Source of the DNA: Christensenella sp034926635
GTDB lineage: Bacteria > Bacillota > Clostridia > Christensenellales > Christensenellaceae
DNA length: 36,591 nucleotides
Assembly: GCA_034926635.1 (NCBI GenBank)
Contig: JAYFQX010000014.1
Coordinates: 1 to 36,591 of the forward strand
Reading direction: 5' to 3'
Shown here: positions 8,532 through 15,970 of the stretch, piece by piece
How the letters are laid out: each line of letters starts with the position of its first letter
Position numbering within the stretch: position 1 is the first letter of the stretch
Notes under the pieces: generated by a model
What the model was told of the DNA's origin: nothing
Database searches by the model: none
The model's input: the letters and a program-made list of their open reading frames with translations, nothing else
Made by a program: the position numbers and the translations under genes

Positions 8532-9629
8532 TTAAAATATTACGCAATCGTTTCCGTTTTTTCCAAAACACCGTCCGCAAGAACTGCACTTTGGTTTATA
8601 TTCATGGTTTTGATCCCACTTATTTATCAAATCGGGCTCGCACAAAAGCGGGCGTGATAAAGCAAAATACGAAATTTCCGTCGTTTGCAAGAGCTCTGTC
8701 ATGAGTCCAAAATCACGATTTCCTCCGACAAGCGCAACCTTGGCGCGACGCATTTCTGATGCAATCGCCGCAGCTTCCTTACGGAAATAGGATTGCTCGT
8801 CTTTAGAAAACAGCATTTTTCGCGAAATACTTCCCTGCGCCTGTGGAAAAGAAGAGGTTCCGCCGCTGATTTCAATGAGATCCATACCCATTTCATCCAA
8901 TTTTTTTGCCACCTGTAACGCACCGTCCTGATGCAGAAAATCTTCGCCTTCCACACAATCATCACAGTTCATTTTGATCATCACCGGGTAATCATCCCCA
9001 ACGCGACTTCGGATTTGATCATAAGCTTCATAAAGGACACGAGCGCGCCCATGAATATCTCCGCCGTATTCATCTGTTCTGTGGTTAAAATAGGGCGTAA
9101 GCCACTGCCCCAAAAGATATCCGTGTCCCGCATGAATCTGTACACCGTCCATGCCCGCTTCTTTTGCGCGCAGCGCCGCTTCTCCAAACTGTTTTGTGAT
9201 CGCCGAAATTTCTTCTTTAGTCGCTTCGGCAGGCGTAAGTCCCGTAACGGGATTCTGCACTGCAGAAGGACCTATCAGGTGCATTTGCGCTGCCTTTTCA
9301 TGCGTACACTGTGATCCTCCATACGCAAGCTGCAAAGCGATTTTTCCATCCGCGCCATGCACCGCATCGGCAAGCTGCCGAAAATCTTCTATAAAATCAT
9401 CCGAATATGCCGCTAACATATTTGGGTTTGGCTGTTCTTCTTTTGATACAAACGCATATCCCGTAATAATCAACCCCACGCCGCCCTTTGCAAGGGATTT
9501 GTATATTTTTTTCAGTTTGGAATTAATGTGTCCGTCCTCTTCGGTCTTGTTGAGCCAGGTAGCCGAACGGATAAACCGGTTTTTCATCACAAGACCGTTT
9601 ATCTTTGTTTCATCAAATAAACTTTTCAT
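8532..9629 (-). CDS. NADH:flavin oxidoreductase, Old Yellow Enzyme family
   Basis: A 365-residue FMN-binding TIM barrel of the Old Yellow Enzyme family, which reduces C=C bonds of unsaturated carbonyl compounds. It begins MKSLFDETKINGLVMKNRF, and has HAGHGYLLGQWLTPYFNHRTDEYGG in overlapping parts (active-site HxGHGYL near residue 167). It ends with CSSCGRCFG, resembling the Fe-S cysteine region of the 2,4-dienoyl-CoA reductase class. It lacks the extra C-terminal FAD/NAD domains of that class, which may be supplied by the separate FAD oxidoreductase in the operon. It is the first gene of the operon, directly behind the promoter at 9665-9693; the next gene starts 26 nt after its stop. Confidence 0.9.
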   Translation of the reverse strand: MKSLFDETKINGLVMKNRFIRSATWLNKTEEDGHINSKLKKIYKSLAKGGVGLIITGYAFVSKEEQPNPNMLAAYSDDFIEDFRQLADAVHGADGKIALQLAYGGSQCTHEKAAQMHLIGPSAVQNPVTGLTPAEATKEEISAITKQFGEAALRAKEAGMDGVQIHAGHGYLLGQWLTPYFNHRTDEYGGDIHGRARVLYEAYDQIRSRVGDDYPVMIKMNCDDCVEGEDFLHQDGALQVAKKLDEMGMDLIEISGGTSSFPQAQGSISRKMLFSKDEQSYFRKEAAAIASEMRRAKVALVGGNRDFGLMTELLQTTEISYFALSRPLLCEPDLINKWDQNHEYKPKCSSCGRCFGKNGNDCVIF

Positions 9630-9664
9630 AACATATCCCCTTTTATAACTGGCTTTTGTCTCCT

Positions 9665-9728
9665 ATTTTACACGATCGTCTATACGGTCGCAACCAATTC
9701 ACACGATTGTCTGCACTGTTGCAACCAA
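9665..9728 (-). promoter_or_regulatory. Operon promoter with two operator-like direct repeats
   Basis: On the minus strand, TTGCGA (9688-9693) and TAAAAT (9665-9670) are 17 nt apart and lie about 35 nt before the reductase ATG. Two related 27-nt copies occur at 9671-9697 and 9702-9728, a pitch of 31 bp (three helical turns). On the plus strand both read CACGAT-GTCT-----GT-GCAACCAA. The first copy fills the -35/-10 spacer and covers the -35 box, so a bound protein would block the promoter. The regulator is not known. Confidence 0.6.
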
Positions 9729-9750
9729 AAAACCCGCGCATTACGCGGGT
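9726..9750 (-). terminator. Intrinsic terminator of the 42-residue ORF
   Basis: On the minus strand ACCCGCG and CGCGGGT pair over a 5-nt loop (9732-9750) and are followed by TTTTTT. It insulates the small upstream ORF from the redox operon promoter just downstream. Confidence 0.75.
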
Positions 9751-9767
9751 CTTAAGGTTGGTCGTTC

Positions 9768-9896
9768 TTATTTATCATATCCATATTTGAACACCTGATT
9801 ATTCTTTACCATCACAGCTTTTTGGATATTCTTTTTAGCAATTAGCCTGTGGAATTCCTTGTCTGTGACGATACACGAATTCTTTTTGTTTTTCAT
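9768..9896 (-). CDS. Small basic protein of unknown function (42 residues)
   Basis: ATG at 9896 starts a 42-codon frame ending TAA at 9768. The product begins MKNKKNSCIVTDKEFHRLIA and ends NNQVFKYGYDK; it is lysine-rich and not membrane-spanning. AAAGGAG lies 11 nt upstream, a slightly long spacing, and a terminator follows the stop at once, which supports it being an expressed unit. I do not recognise the family. Confidence 0.5.
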   Translation of the reverse strand: MKNKKNSCIVTDKEFHRLIAKKNIQKAVMVKNNQVFKYGYDK

Positions 9897-10055
9897 GCTT
9901 CATCACACTCCTTTATTTAATTCTCCTATAGATAAACCGTTTTGATTTTCTTAAAACCTCCTTTATTATAATTTTTTATGTTATGAACGCCCTTTTTGTT
10001 TATGTATATGGTAAAATCGGAAAATATATTTTGGTTTGAACGGAGGTACATCATT

Positions 10056-10493
10056 ATGAAATTGCGTATTATTTGGGGGGCTATTATGGGATTGTGTATC
10101 GGTATGTGCTTTACTGCATGTTCCGTTATGCCTTCTGTCGGTCTTATTCCGGCAGAAGAAAGCGCAACTTCCTCTGAATCAAACCCACAGAAGATTTCCC
10201 CGGAACAGGCTCTTGAAATGATAAATCATGATTCCAGTGTTGTAATTGTCGATGTGCGCACCCTGGAAGAGTACCGCGAAGGGCATATCCCCGGCGCTAT
10301 TTCTATTCCGAATGAATCCATTGAAAATACAATGCCCGCGGCGCTGCCAGACCTCGATGCAGATATTATTGTATACTGCCGCAGCGGCGTTCGCAGCGAA
10401 CAAGCCGTCGAAAAATTAAATTCCATTGGATATACTCACCTATACGACCTTGGAGGAATTCTTAACTGGCCTTACGAAATCGTCAGCGGCTGA
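10056..10493 (+). CDS. Rhodanese-domain lipoprotein
   Basis: A 145-residue protein. A signal peptide of about 21 residues ends in a lipobox FTAC (Cys22), then a Ser/Glu-rich linker leads to one rhodanese domain (residues about 48-143). The active-site loop is VYCRSGVRSEQA with Cys108, and the upstream VDVRTLEEYREGHIPGA motif is typical. It should transfer sulfane sulphur to a thiol acceptor on the outer face of the membrane. The frame is open from 9996, but the ATG at 10056 follows CGGAGG and places the signal peptide first. Downstream (62 nt) is a Cys-rich mini-protein, possibly co-transcribed. Confidence 0.9.
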   Translation: MKLRIIWGAIMGLCIGMCFTACSVMPSVGLIPAEESATSSESNPQKISPEQALEMINHDSSVVIVDVRTLEEYREGHIPGAISIPNESIENTMPAALPDLDADIIVYCRSGVRSEQAVEKLNSIGYTHLYDLGGILNWPYEIVSG

Positions 10494-10555
10494 GGGTTTG
10501 ACATTGCCTTTCTTTTGCATGATAATAAGAACATTGATAAGAAAGGAAGTTTGTT

Positions 10556-10756
10556 ATGCGCTGCGAATGTGCGGAATGCGGAACCTATATGGTTCACGCC
10601 GAAGATTTAACGCTCGGTTGTATCTGTCCTAACTGCAAAACCCGTTGCACTGCTTGTCTTGGAACAAACAGTGTGCTTTCCAAAGACCAGCTGCATCACC
10701 TGGAAGAAGATCCCTTTTTTATGCAGAGGATCAAAGAAGATACCGAACAAAAATAA
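10556..10756 (+). CDS. Cysteine-rich small protein, putative zinc ribbon
   Basis: A 66-residue protein with eight cysteines in its first 34 residues: C3, C5, C8, C22, C24, C27, C31 and C34 (CECAEC, CICPNC, CTAC). This looks like one or two zinc knuckles. The second half is acidic and helical (LEEDPFFMQRIKEDTEQK). The ribosome-binding site is GAAAGGAAG. It follows the rhodanese lipoprotein by 62 nt and is closed by a bidirectional terminator. I do not recognise a named family; a metal- or persulfide-binding partner of the rhodanese is only a suggestion from position. Confidence 0.75.
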   Translation: MRCECAECGTYMVHAEDLTLGCICPNCKTRCTACLGTNSVLSKDQLHHLEEDPFFMQRIKEDTEQK

Positions 10757-10782
10757 AAAACCGCCCTAAGGCGGTTCTTTTT
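10757..10782. terminator. Bidirectional intrinsic terminator
   Basis: AACCGCC (10759-10765) pairs with GGCGGTT (10770-10776) over CTAA. Runs of A before and T after let it end both the Cys-rich gene (plus) and the MscS gene (minus). Confidence 0.85.
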
Positions 10783-10785
10783 ATT

Positions 10786-11685
10786 TCATTCTTTTGTTTC
10801 GTCCTTCTTTAAAATAATATTTTGTGTTTGGAACGGTATCACAATTCCATTTTGCTCAAACTTCTTTTTGATAAGATAACGCAGGTCTGAAAGCACACGC
10901 AATCCGGTCGGTACATCAACCGTATAAACAAACGCGCGCAAAAGCACCGCAGAGGGTCCAAAATCCGTAACGCGGATCGTAACCTCGGGTACCCCGTCCT
11001 TTTTTTGCTGCGCCGTTCTGATATCAATAGAATCCTTTTGTGCCGCAACTTCCTCCGACAGGATTTTCATGGCAAGGTCGATATCCGAATCATACGCAAT
11101 CCCAATATTTAAATAATTGGTTACACGCTGGTCAGGAAGTCCGTGAGACGTTTGAATGATTTCTTTGTCAAGCACACCATTTGGAATTACGACGTGTTTG
11201 CCGTCCAGTGTTTTTATAACTGTCTGGCGTAAACCGATATCTTCTACGGTTCCCGTTACGTTCTGGTTGACCAGCTCAATATAATCCCCCAGTTCAAACG
11301 GCTTAGAAATCCCAATGGAAATTCCGGAGAATAAATTGCCCAAGGTCGTTTGCGCAGCAAGCCCCAGCACCACTGCCGCAATCCCAGACCCCGCAAGGGC
11401 AGTCGTTGCAAAATTTTTGAGCGGTTCGATCGTCATCAGCACAGAGGATATCGCGACAATGATCACCACTGCATAAAGCAAATGGTAAAAAATCCTCATA
11501 TTTCCCGTTAATTTCTTTTTTACAAATTTTGATAATATTTTGAGGATAATAAATGTGATTGCCGCGACAATTGCCGCAAAAATCAGCGTATTGACAAGCC
11601 CGAGGGAAAAAGTCTTGTTGAGCCATTCATTTATGGAATTCGCCGCTTCCTCCGCCGCCTGTGCAGCGCCTGTATCTGTAGTCAA
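10786..11685 (-). CDS. Small-conductance mechanosensitive channel, MscS family
   Basis: A 299-residue membrane protein. Three hydrophobic helices (about residues 30-50, 65-85 and 92-125) are followed by the MscS beta domain. The pore helix and linker read ALAGSGIAAVVLGLAAQTTLGN, then SGISIGISKPFELGDYIE and VEDIGLRQTVIKTLDG, all hallmark MscS positions. It opens under membrane tension to release solutes on osmotic downshift. The frame begins with a TTG at 11685 preceded by GGAGG with 10-nt spacing; no in-frame ATG occurs before the second membrane helix, so TTG is taken as the start. It converges on the Cys-rich gene. Confidence 0.92.
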   Translation of the reverse strand: MTTDTGAAQAAEEAANSINEWLNKTFSLGLVNTLIFAAIVAAITFIILKILSKFVKKKLTGNMRIFYHLLYAVVIIVAISSVLMTIEPLKNFATTALAGSGIAAVVLGLAAQTTLGNLFSGISIGISKPFELGDYIELVNQNVTGTVEDIGLRQTVIKTLDGKHVVIPNGVLDKEIIQTSHGLPDQRVTNYLNIGIAYDSDIDLAMKILSEEVAAQKDSIDIRTAQQKKDGVPEVTIRVTDFGPSAVLLRAFVYTVDVPTGLRVLSDLRYLIKKKFEQNGIVIPFQTQNIILKKDETKE

Positions 11686-11819
11686 AACGTCTGGTCCTCC
11701 TGATTCTTTCTATTTTTTTATAACCTATGTACGCCGTATTAAAACGTCTTGCAGATGTTAATAGCTTTCTGCGCTGCTTATTGATAAAATAAGAATCAAA
11801 AGCACGGAGGAAATAATAC

Positions 11820-12203
11820 TTGATTACACTGGAACAAATGGGAACCATACTCGATGCCCTCACCGAAGAACTCCCGCCGGAATTTTTTGAAGAGCTTAAT
11901 GGCGGGGTATTGCTGATGCCGCAAACAGAATATTCACCCGAAAGCCGCAAACATGATCTTCTGGTTCTGGGTCGGTATTATAACAGCTCTTCCATGGGGC
12001 GCCATATCGAAATCTATTATGGTTCTTTTCGTGAATTATACGGGAAGCTTTCCGAGGGTGCCCTGACCCTTGAATTGCGTAAAACCTTGCGCCATGAATT
12101 CCGCCATCACGTAGAATGGCTCGCCGGCTCACGCGACCTTGAAATGGAAGACGAGCGTTACCTCGCCGATTACCTGCGACACCGGGATGTTAATCCAGGT
12201 TAG
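11820..12203 (+). CDS. Minimal zincin metallopeptidase family protein
   Basis: A 127-residue single-domain protein with the zinc signature LRHEFRHHVEWL (HExxHH) near residues 88-99 and an upstream GRYYNSSSMGRHIEIYYGSF strand pair, as in the Zincin_1 (PF06262) family. Function in bacteria is poorly known. Translation begins at TTG 11820 after CGGAGGAAATAATAC; no ATG fits. Its 3' end overlaps the convergent MarR gene by 14 bp. Confidence 0.8.
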   Translation: MITLEQMGTILDALTEELPPEFFEELNGGVLLMPQTEYSPESRKHDLLVLGRYYNSSSMGRHIEIYYGSFRELYGKLSEGALTLELRKTLRHEFRHHVEWLAGSRDLEMEDERYLADYLRHRDVNPG

Positions 12204-12600
12204 CCATCACTTTGTTGAGCAGACAGTTAAGTTCCGTCTTTTCCTTTTCATTCATTCCCTTTGTCAGTTGTTCCTGCCACTGCCGGTCAATCGCGCGTAC
12301 TTCAGCATAAATCTCTTTTGCCTTGGCGGTTGGAAACAAATTGTATTGACGCCTGTCATGGCTTGAGACAACGCGCGTAATATAACCTTCCCCAGCCAGC
12401 TTTTGCATAGCCCTTGCCACCGCGCCTTTATCAATACGCAATTCGCAAGAAAGCCCTTCCTGCGAGATTCCTTCGTGATCGCATATACACATAATATACA
12501 TCAACTGCCCGCGGCTTATGCCAAGGTCTTTTAATCGCTGATCCAGCCGAATCCCCGACAATCTATGAATAATCGAAAACTTTTTAATTAAATTTTCCAT
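12190..12600 (-). CDS. MarR family transcriptional regulator
   Basis: A 136-residue winged-helix protein. It has LKDLGISRGQLMYIMCICDHEGISQEGLSCELRIDKGAVARAMQKLAGEGYITRVVSSHDRRQYNLFPTAKAKE in pieces, including the typical DRRQ wing (SSHDRRQYNLF). MarR proteins repress efflux genes and are released by phenolic or drug ligands. It is divergent from the MATE transporter gene, with a good operator between them, so it most likely represses the transporter and perhaps itself. The frame is open to 12651 but ATG 12600 is preferred: the upstream codons are low quality and GGCGGGAACAGGC precedes the ATG. Confidence 0.9.
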   Translation of the reverse strand: MENLIKKFSIIHRLSGIRLDQRLKDLGISRGQLMYIMCICDHEGISQEGLSCELRIDKGAVARAMQKLAGEGYITRVVSSHDRRQYNLFPTAKAKEIYAEVRAIDRQWQEQLTKGMNEKEKTELNCLLNKVMANLD

Positions 12601-12668
12601 GCCTGTTCCCGCCTTTTTGTACCTTCGCCATATCGCCTGGTTCGCTCTCATTTTCTTGACCCTACTTT

Positions 12669-12697
12669 ATTTTATGCGTCAAAAAATCTTCTGTCAA
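12669..12697 (-). promoter_or_regulatory. Promoter of the MarR gene
   Basis: On the minus strand TTGACA (12692-12697) and TAAAAT (12669-12674) are 17 nt apart, about 70 nt before the ATG at 12600. Confidence 0.7.
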
Positions 12698-12746
12698 GAA
12701 ACGGCTTTGTTCCACACTTCTCAAATTTTTGTTTTTTCTCCTGCGA

Positions 12747-12836
12747 TTGACTTTTCCTTCTTTTTCTTCTATAATAATTGCTACAGCAACCAAATTGGCT
12801 GCTTTTATTTTGAAAGTATAGTTGCTACGTCAACTA
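12747..12836 (+). promoter_or_regulatory. MATE gene promoter with MarR-type operators
   Basis: TTGACT (12747-12752) and TATAAT (12770-12775) are 17 nt apart. Directly after the -10 box is the palindrome TTGCTACAGCAA (12778-12789). A second dyad, TAGTTGCTACGTCAACTA, lies at 12819-12836, ending 21 nt before the ATG. The TAGTTG/CAACTA arms match the usual MarR operator style (TTG...CAA). Both lie downstream of the promoter, so binding would block initiation or early elongation. The divergent MarR gene is the obvious source of the repressor. Confidence 0.75.
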
Positions 12837-12857
12837 TTTAGGAGGAATCAGATTCGT

Positions 12858-14258
12858 ATGCAGGCAACAGCAATGGCAAATCCCCTTGGAAGTGCGCCGA
12901 TCCCCGGCTTAATTCGCAAATATGCGGTTCCAAGCGTCATCTCTCTTTTGGTTAATTCGCTTTATAATATTGTAGACCAAATTTTTATCGGTCAAGGTGT
13001 TGGCTATCTCGGCAACGCCGCCACAAACGTTATTTTCCCCATCACCGTCATTGTACTCGCTTTTGCGTTACTGATTGGCGACGGTGCAGCGGCATACCTC
13101 AGCTTAAAGCTTGGCGAAGGTCGCAAGCAGCAGGCACAACACGGCGTAGGCAGCGCCATTACGCTGTTGGTCTTGTTTGGCATTATTTTCTTGCTGATTG
13201 GTCTGTTTTTCCTAGAGCCATTATGTTCCCTTTTCGGCGCAACGGAAAATTCTTTGCCCTATGCCCTGGATTATGGCAGGATTATTGTGTTGGGGCTGCC
13301 CTTTGTTATGATAGGAACAGGGCTTAATTCATGTATCCGCGCCGAAGGCAGTCCGAAAATCGCCATGATCTCGATGATTGTCGGCGCAGTTGCCAATACC
13401 GTGCTGGATCCGATTTTCATCTTTAATTTCGGCTGGGGCATTCAAGGGGCTGCATGGGCAACCATCATCGGTCAAATCCTTACCTTTATTATTACCATCG
13501 TTTATGTCCCCCGCTTTAAAACAATCCATATCAGCCGAAAAGATATAAAGCCCACTTTCAGAATCACCCGCACCATTTGCGGTTATGGCGTATCCAGCTT
13601 TATTACGCAGGTCGCCATTACTGTTTCTATTTTTGCAGCAAATAATATGTTGGTGCAGTACGGTACGCTTTCGGCTTATGGTCCGGATATTCCGCTTGCC
13701 GCATTTGGAATCGTTATGAAGGTCAATCAGATTCTAATTGCTTTCGTCATCGGCATTGGGATCGGCGCACAGCCGATTATCGGTTTTAATTATGGCGCCA
13801 AGAACATGAAGCGTGTAAAGCATACCTATTTAATCGCAATTGTAATTGCCACTATTATCTCGGCTGTTGGGTTTATACTTTTCCAATTCTTTCCGCAAGC
13901 CATCATCAATCTTTTTGGCTCGGAGGAAGGTTTATATAATGAATTTGCACAAAAATGCTTCCATATCTTTTTGATGCTGTGTATTATTAACGGCTTCCAA
14001 ATGGTAACGGGTATCTTTTTCCAGGCAATTGGAAAGCCCGTGAAGGCTGCGCTGATCACGCTTTCCCGGCAGATTTTGATACTGGTTCCAGCTATGCTGA
14101 TCCTGCCTCGCTTTCTTGGCGTAGAGGGCGTACTTTGGGCAGGTCCCGCAGCAGACTGCACCGCTTTTGTCATCGCGCTTCTCCTTGCAATTTTAGAAAT
14201 AAAAAAGCTGACCAACTACCGTGATCCGGATATGGAATGCGCTACACAATTATCCTAA
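12858..14258 (+). CDS. MATE family multidrug efflux transporter
   Basis: A 466-residue membrane protein with about 12 hydrophobic helices. It begins with the MATE entry region NPLGSAPIPGLIRKYAVPSV, and has LVNSLYNIVDQIFIGQG, the classic first-helix segment, and IGIGAQPIIGFNYGAKN around the start of the second half. MATE carriers expel cationic drugs or metabolites with Na+ or H+. The frame is open from a TTG at 12822, inside the operator, so ATG 12858 after AGGAGGAAT is used. It ends at a bidirectional terminator. MarR control is inferred from the operator upstream. Confidence 0.92.
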   Translation: MQATAMANPLGSAPIPGLIRKYAVPSVISLLVNSLYNIVDQIFIGQGVGYLGNAATNVIFPITVIVLAFALLIGDGAAAYLSLKLGEGRKQQAQHGVGSAITLLVLFGIIFLLIGLFFLEPLCSLFGATENSLPYALDYGRIIVLGLPFVMIGTGLNSCIRAEGSPKIAMISMIVGAVANTVLDPIFIFNFGWGIQGAAWATIIGQILTFIITIVYVPRFKTIHISRKDIKPTFRITRTICGYGVSSFITQVAITVSIFAANNMLVQYGTLSAYGPDIPLAAFGIVMKVNQILIAFVIGIGIGAQPIIGFNYGAKNMKRVKHTYLIAIVIATIISAVGFILFQFFPQAIINLFGSEEGLYNEFAQKCFHIFLMLCIINGFQMVTGIFFQAIGKPVKAALITLSRQILILVPAMLILPRFLGVEGVLWAGPAADCTAFVIALLLAILEIKKLTNYRDPDMECATQLS

Positions 14259-14275
14259 ATCCATAAGAAGCAAAC

Positions 14276-14315
14276 AAAACGCCCTGTTTCCATAAAGAAA
14301 ACAAGGGCGTTTTTG
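14276..14315. terminator. Bidirectional terminator
   Basis: AAAACGCCCTGTTT and AAACAAGGGCGTTTTT form a stem with one bulge between the convergent MATE and GH3 genes, with A- and T-rich flanks. Confidence 0.75.
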
Positions 14316-14332
14316 AAGTTATTCCTACTTTT

Positions 14333-15751
14333 TTATTCTGCGATCCCAAGCGAAAGCTTCCAGCACAAAATCCGTAAAACCGATTCATCGATCCGTTCTT
14401 CTGAAATAGTCCCATCCAAAACCGCGCCCAGCACACCCTGCCTTTGCTCCGTAATTTCCGTACTGATTATCATATCATTTCCCGCCTGCACTGCCAGTAC
14501 CGCAGCCTGCGCTGTTCCAAACTGGTCACGGATTGCGTCCATATACAAATCATCCGTCATAATAACGCCATCAAAGCCAAGTTCCTCCCGCAAAACCCGG
14601 TGCACCTCAGACGAAAGGGACGCGGGATAATCTTGATCCATACATTCCACAATATTATGGGAGACCAATATGCTGCCTGCCCCTGCCTTGATTCCCGCTT
14701 CAAACGGCAAAAAATCAGAAGAAACAAATTCTTCATATGCCCTTTGATCCTGCGCGATCCCGGTATGGGTATTGATATTATCGCCATAACCGGGGAAATG
14801 CTTCAGCGTACACCCAATGCCTTGTTCGTTCATCGTTTCCACTACTGCCGAAACATAGGCGGCCGTTTGCTGCGCGTCCTGCCCAAACGTACGGGGATAA
14901 ATATAATCATCCGGATTGGTAGACACATCACAAACCGGCGCAAGGTTTCCGTTGATCCCCAGACCCAGTAACAGCTGCGCTTTTTCCTGCGTATCCGCAA
15001 CAATTTCTTCCATGCCGCCGTCACTGTAAAGTTGCTGCGGCGATAAAAACGGCTCGGTGCGAAACGCCTCATATTTACTTGCGCGCACCACGGTTCCTCC
15101 TTCTTCATCCACCCCGATCAGCATGGGAATCTTGGACGCATCCCGGTAGCTTTGTACCGCCTGCGTTACATCCTCGGCGCTGCGGTCCTTGAAATCCCGA
15201 TCAAAAAGAATATAGCCTCCCGGTGAAAGTTCGGAAACCATTTGCGCTGCATTTTCCTTCGGACAGCGCGCAAAGAAAATCTGCCCGACCTTTTCTTCCA
15301 TGCTCATATCTTCCATCAATTCCTTCGCACGATCCTCATAACGCCAGAAAAAAAGCGCCGGAGCATCCTGCAAAACACTGATCTCCACAGCTACTTCATA
15401 ACCGTTCGTGACATCAACCCCGGAACAAGTCGCGGTAATTGTTTGCCCCTCCTCGATCTCCTGCACCGCCGAACCATCTGCCAGGATTTCTGCGCCGGAA
15501 CTATCTATTGTATACTCCATCCCATCATCCGCACGCAAAAGCAAGGTCTTTTCTTTTACGCTCCAGACACGCCCGGTAAACGTTTCCATTTTTACGGGTT
15601 CCGGTCGGACAGATGACGACGGCGCAATTGTTTCTTCCGTCTCTGACCGAACCGTTGTTGGAGACGACTGTTTTTGCAGATTAAAACATCCACACGTAAA
15701 AAAAAGGCAAAAGATCAGCAAAATAATAAAAACAATTTTTTGTTTTTTCAT
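14333..15751 (-). CDS. Glycoside hydrolase family 3 lipoprotein, NagZ-like
   Basis: A 472-residue exported protein. Its hydrophobic N-terminus ends TCGC (probable lipid-attached Cys22). A Ser/Thr/Pro linker and a small beta-rich domain (about residues 55-127) follow, then a GH3 catalytic TIM barrel (about 135-470). The barrel has VGQIFFARC, GVDEEGGTVVRA, the KHFPGYGD signature (317-324) with His329 as the likely general-acid His, and GFDGVIMTDDLYMDAI with the probable nucleophile Asp at 400/401. That layout is of beta-N-acetylhexosaminidases (NagZ type), which trim muropeptides or glycans. The lipobox is non-standard at -3. A promoter with an extended -10 lies at 15813-15821. Confidence 0.88.
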   Translation of the reverse strand: MKKQKIVFIILLIFCLFFTCGCFNLQKQSSPTTVRSETEETIAPSSSVRPEPVKMETFTGRVWSVKEKTLLLRADDGMEYTIDSSGAEILADGSAVQEIEEGQTITATCSGVDVTNGYEVAVEISVLQDAPALFFWRYEDRAKELMEDMSMEEKVGQIFFARCPKENAAQMVSELSPGGYILFDRDFKDRSAEDVTQAVQSYRDASKIPMLIGVDEEGGTVVRASKYEAFRTEPFLSPQQLYSDGGMEEIVADTQEKAQLLLGLGINGNLAPVCDVSTNPDDYIYPRTFGQDAQQTAAYVSAVVETMNEQGIGCTLKHFPGYGDNINTHTGIAQDQRAYEEFVSSDFLPFEAGIKAGAGSILVSHNIVECMDQDYPASLSSEVHRVLREELGFDGVIMTDDLYMDAIRDQFGTAQAAVLAVQAGNDMIISTEITEQRQGVLGAVLDGTISEERIDESVLRILCWKLSLGIAE

Positions 15752-15812
15752 TTTATTTTCCCCCCCGGAAAACGCTGCGTATTTTTTATAGACTTAAAAC
15801 TATGCTACGTTT

Positions 15813-15821
15813 ATTATACCA
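15813..15821 (-). promoter_or_regulatory. Extended -10 element of the GH3 lipoprotein gene
   Basis: On the minus strand TGGTATAAT gives a perfect -10 with a TGn extension about 60 nt before the ATG; no good -35 is seen. Confidence 0.5.
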
Positions 15822-15970
15822 CAAAACCTCTTTAATCATGTTTTTTGGGTAATGCACAGTCCGCTTTTCTCATTAAAAGACATATGTCGGGGTTCGTCGC
15901 CGCAAGATTCCCGTTTAAAAACACGCCGGAGCGATATATATATAGAAACAAATAAAAAAGGAGTGACCGA

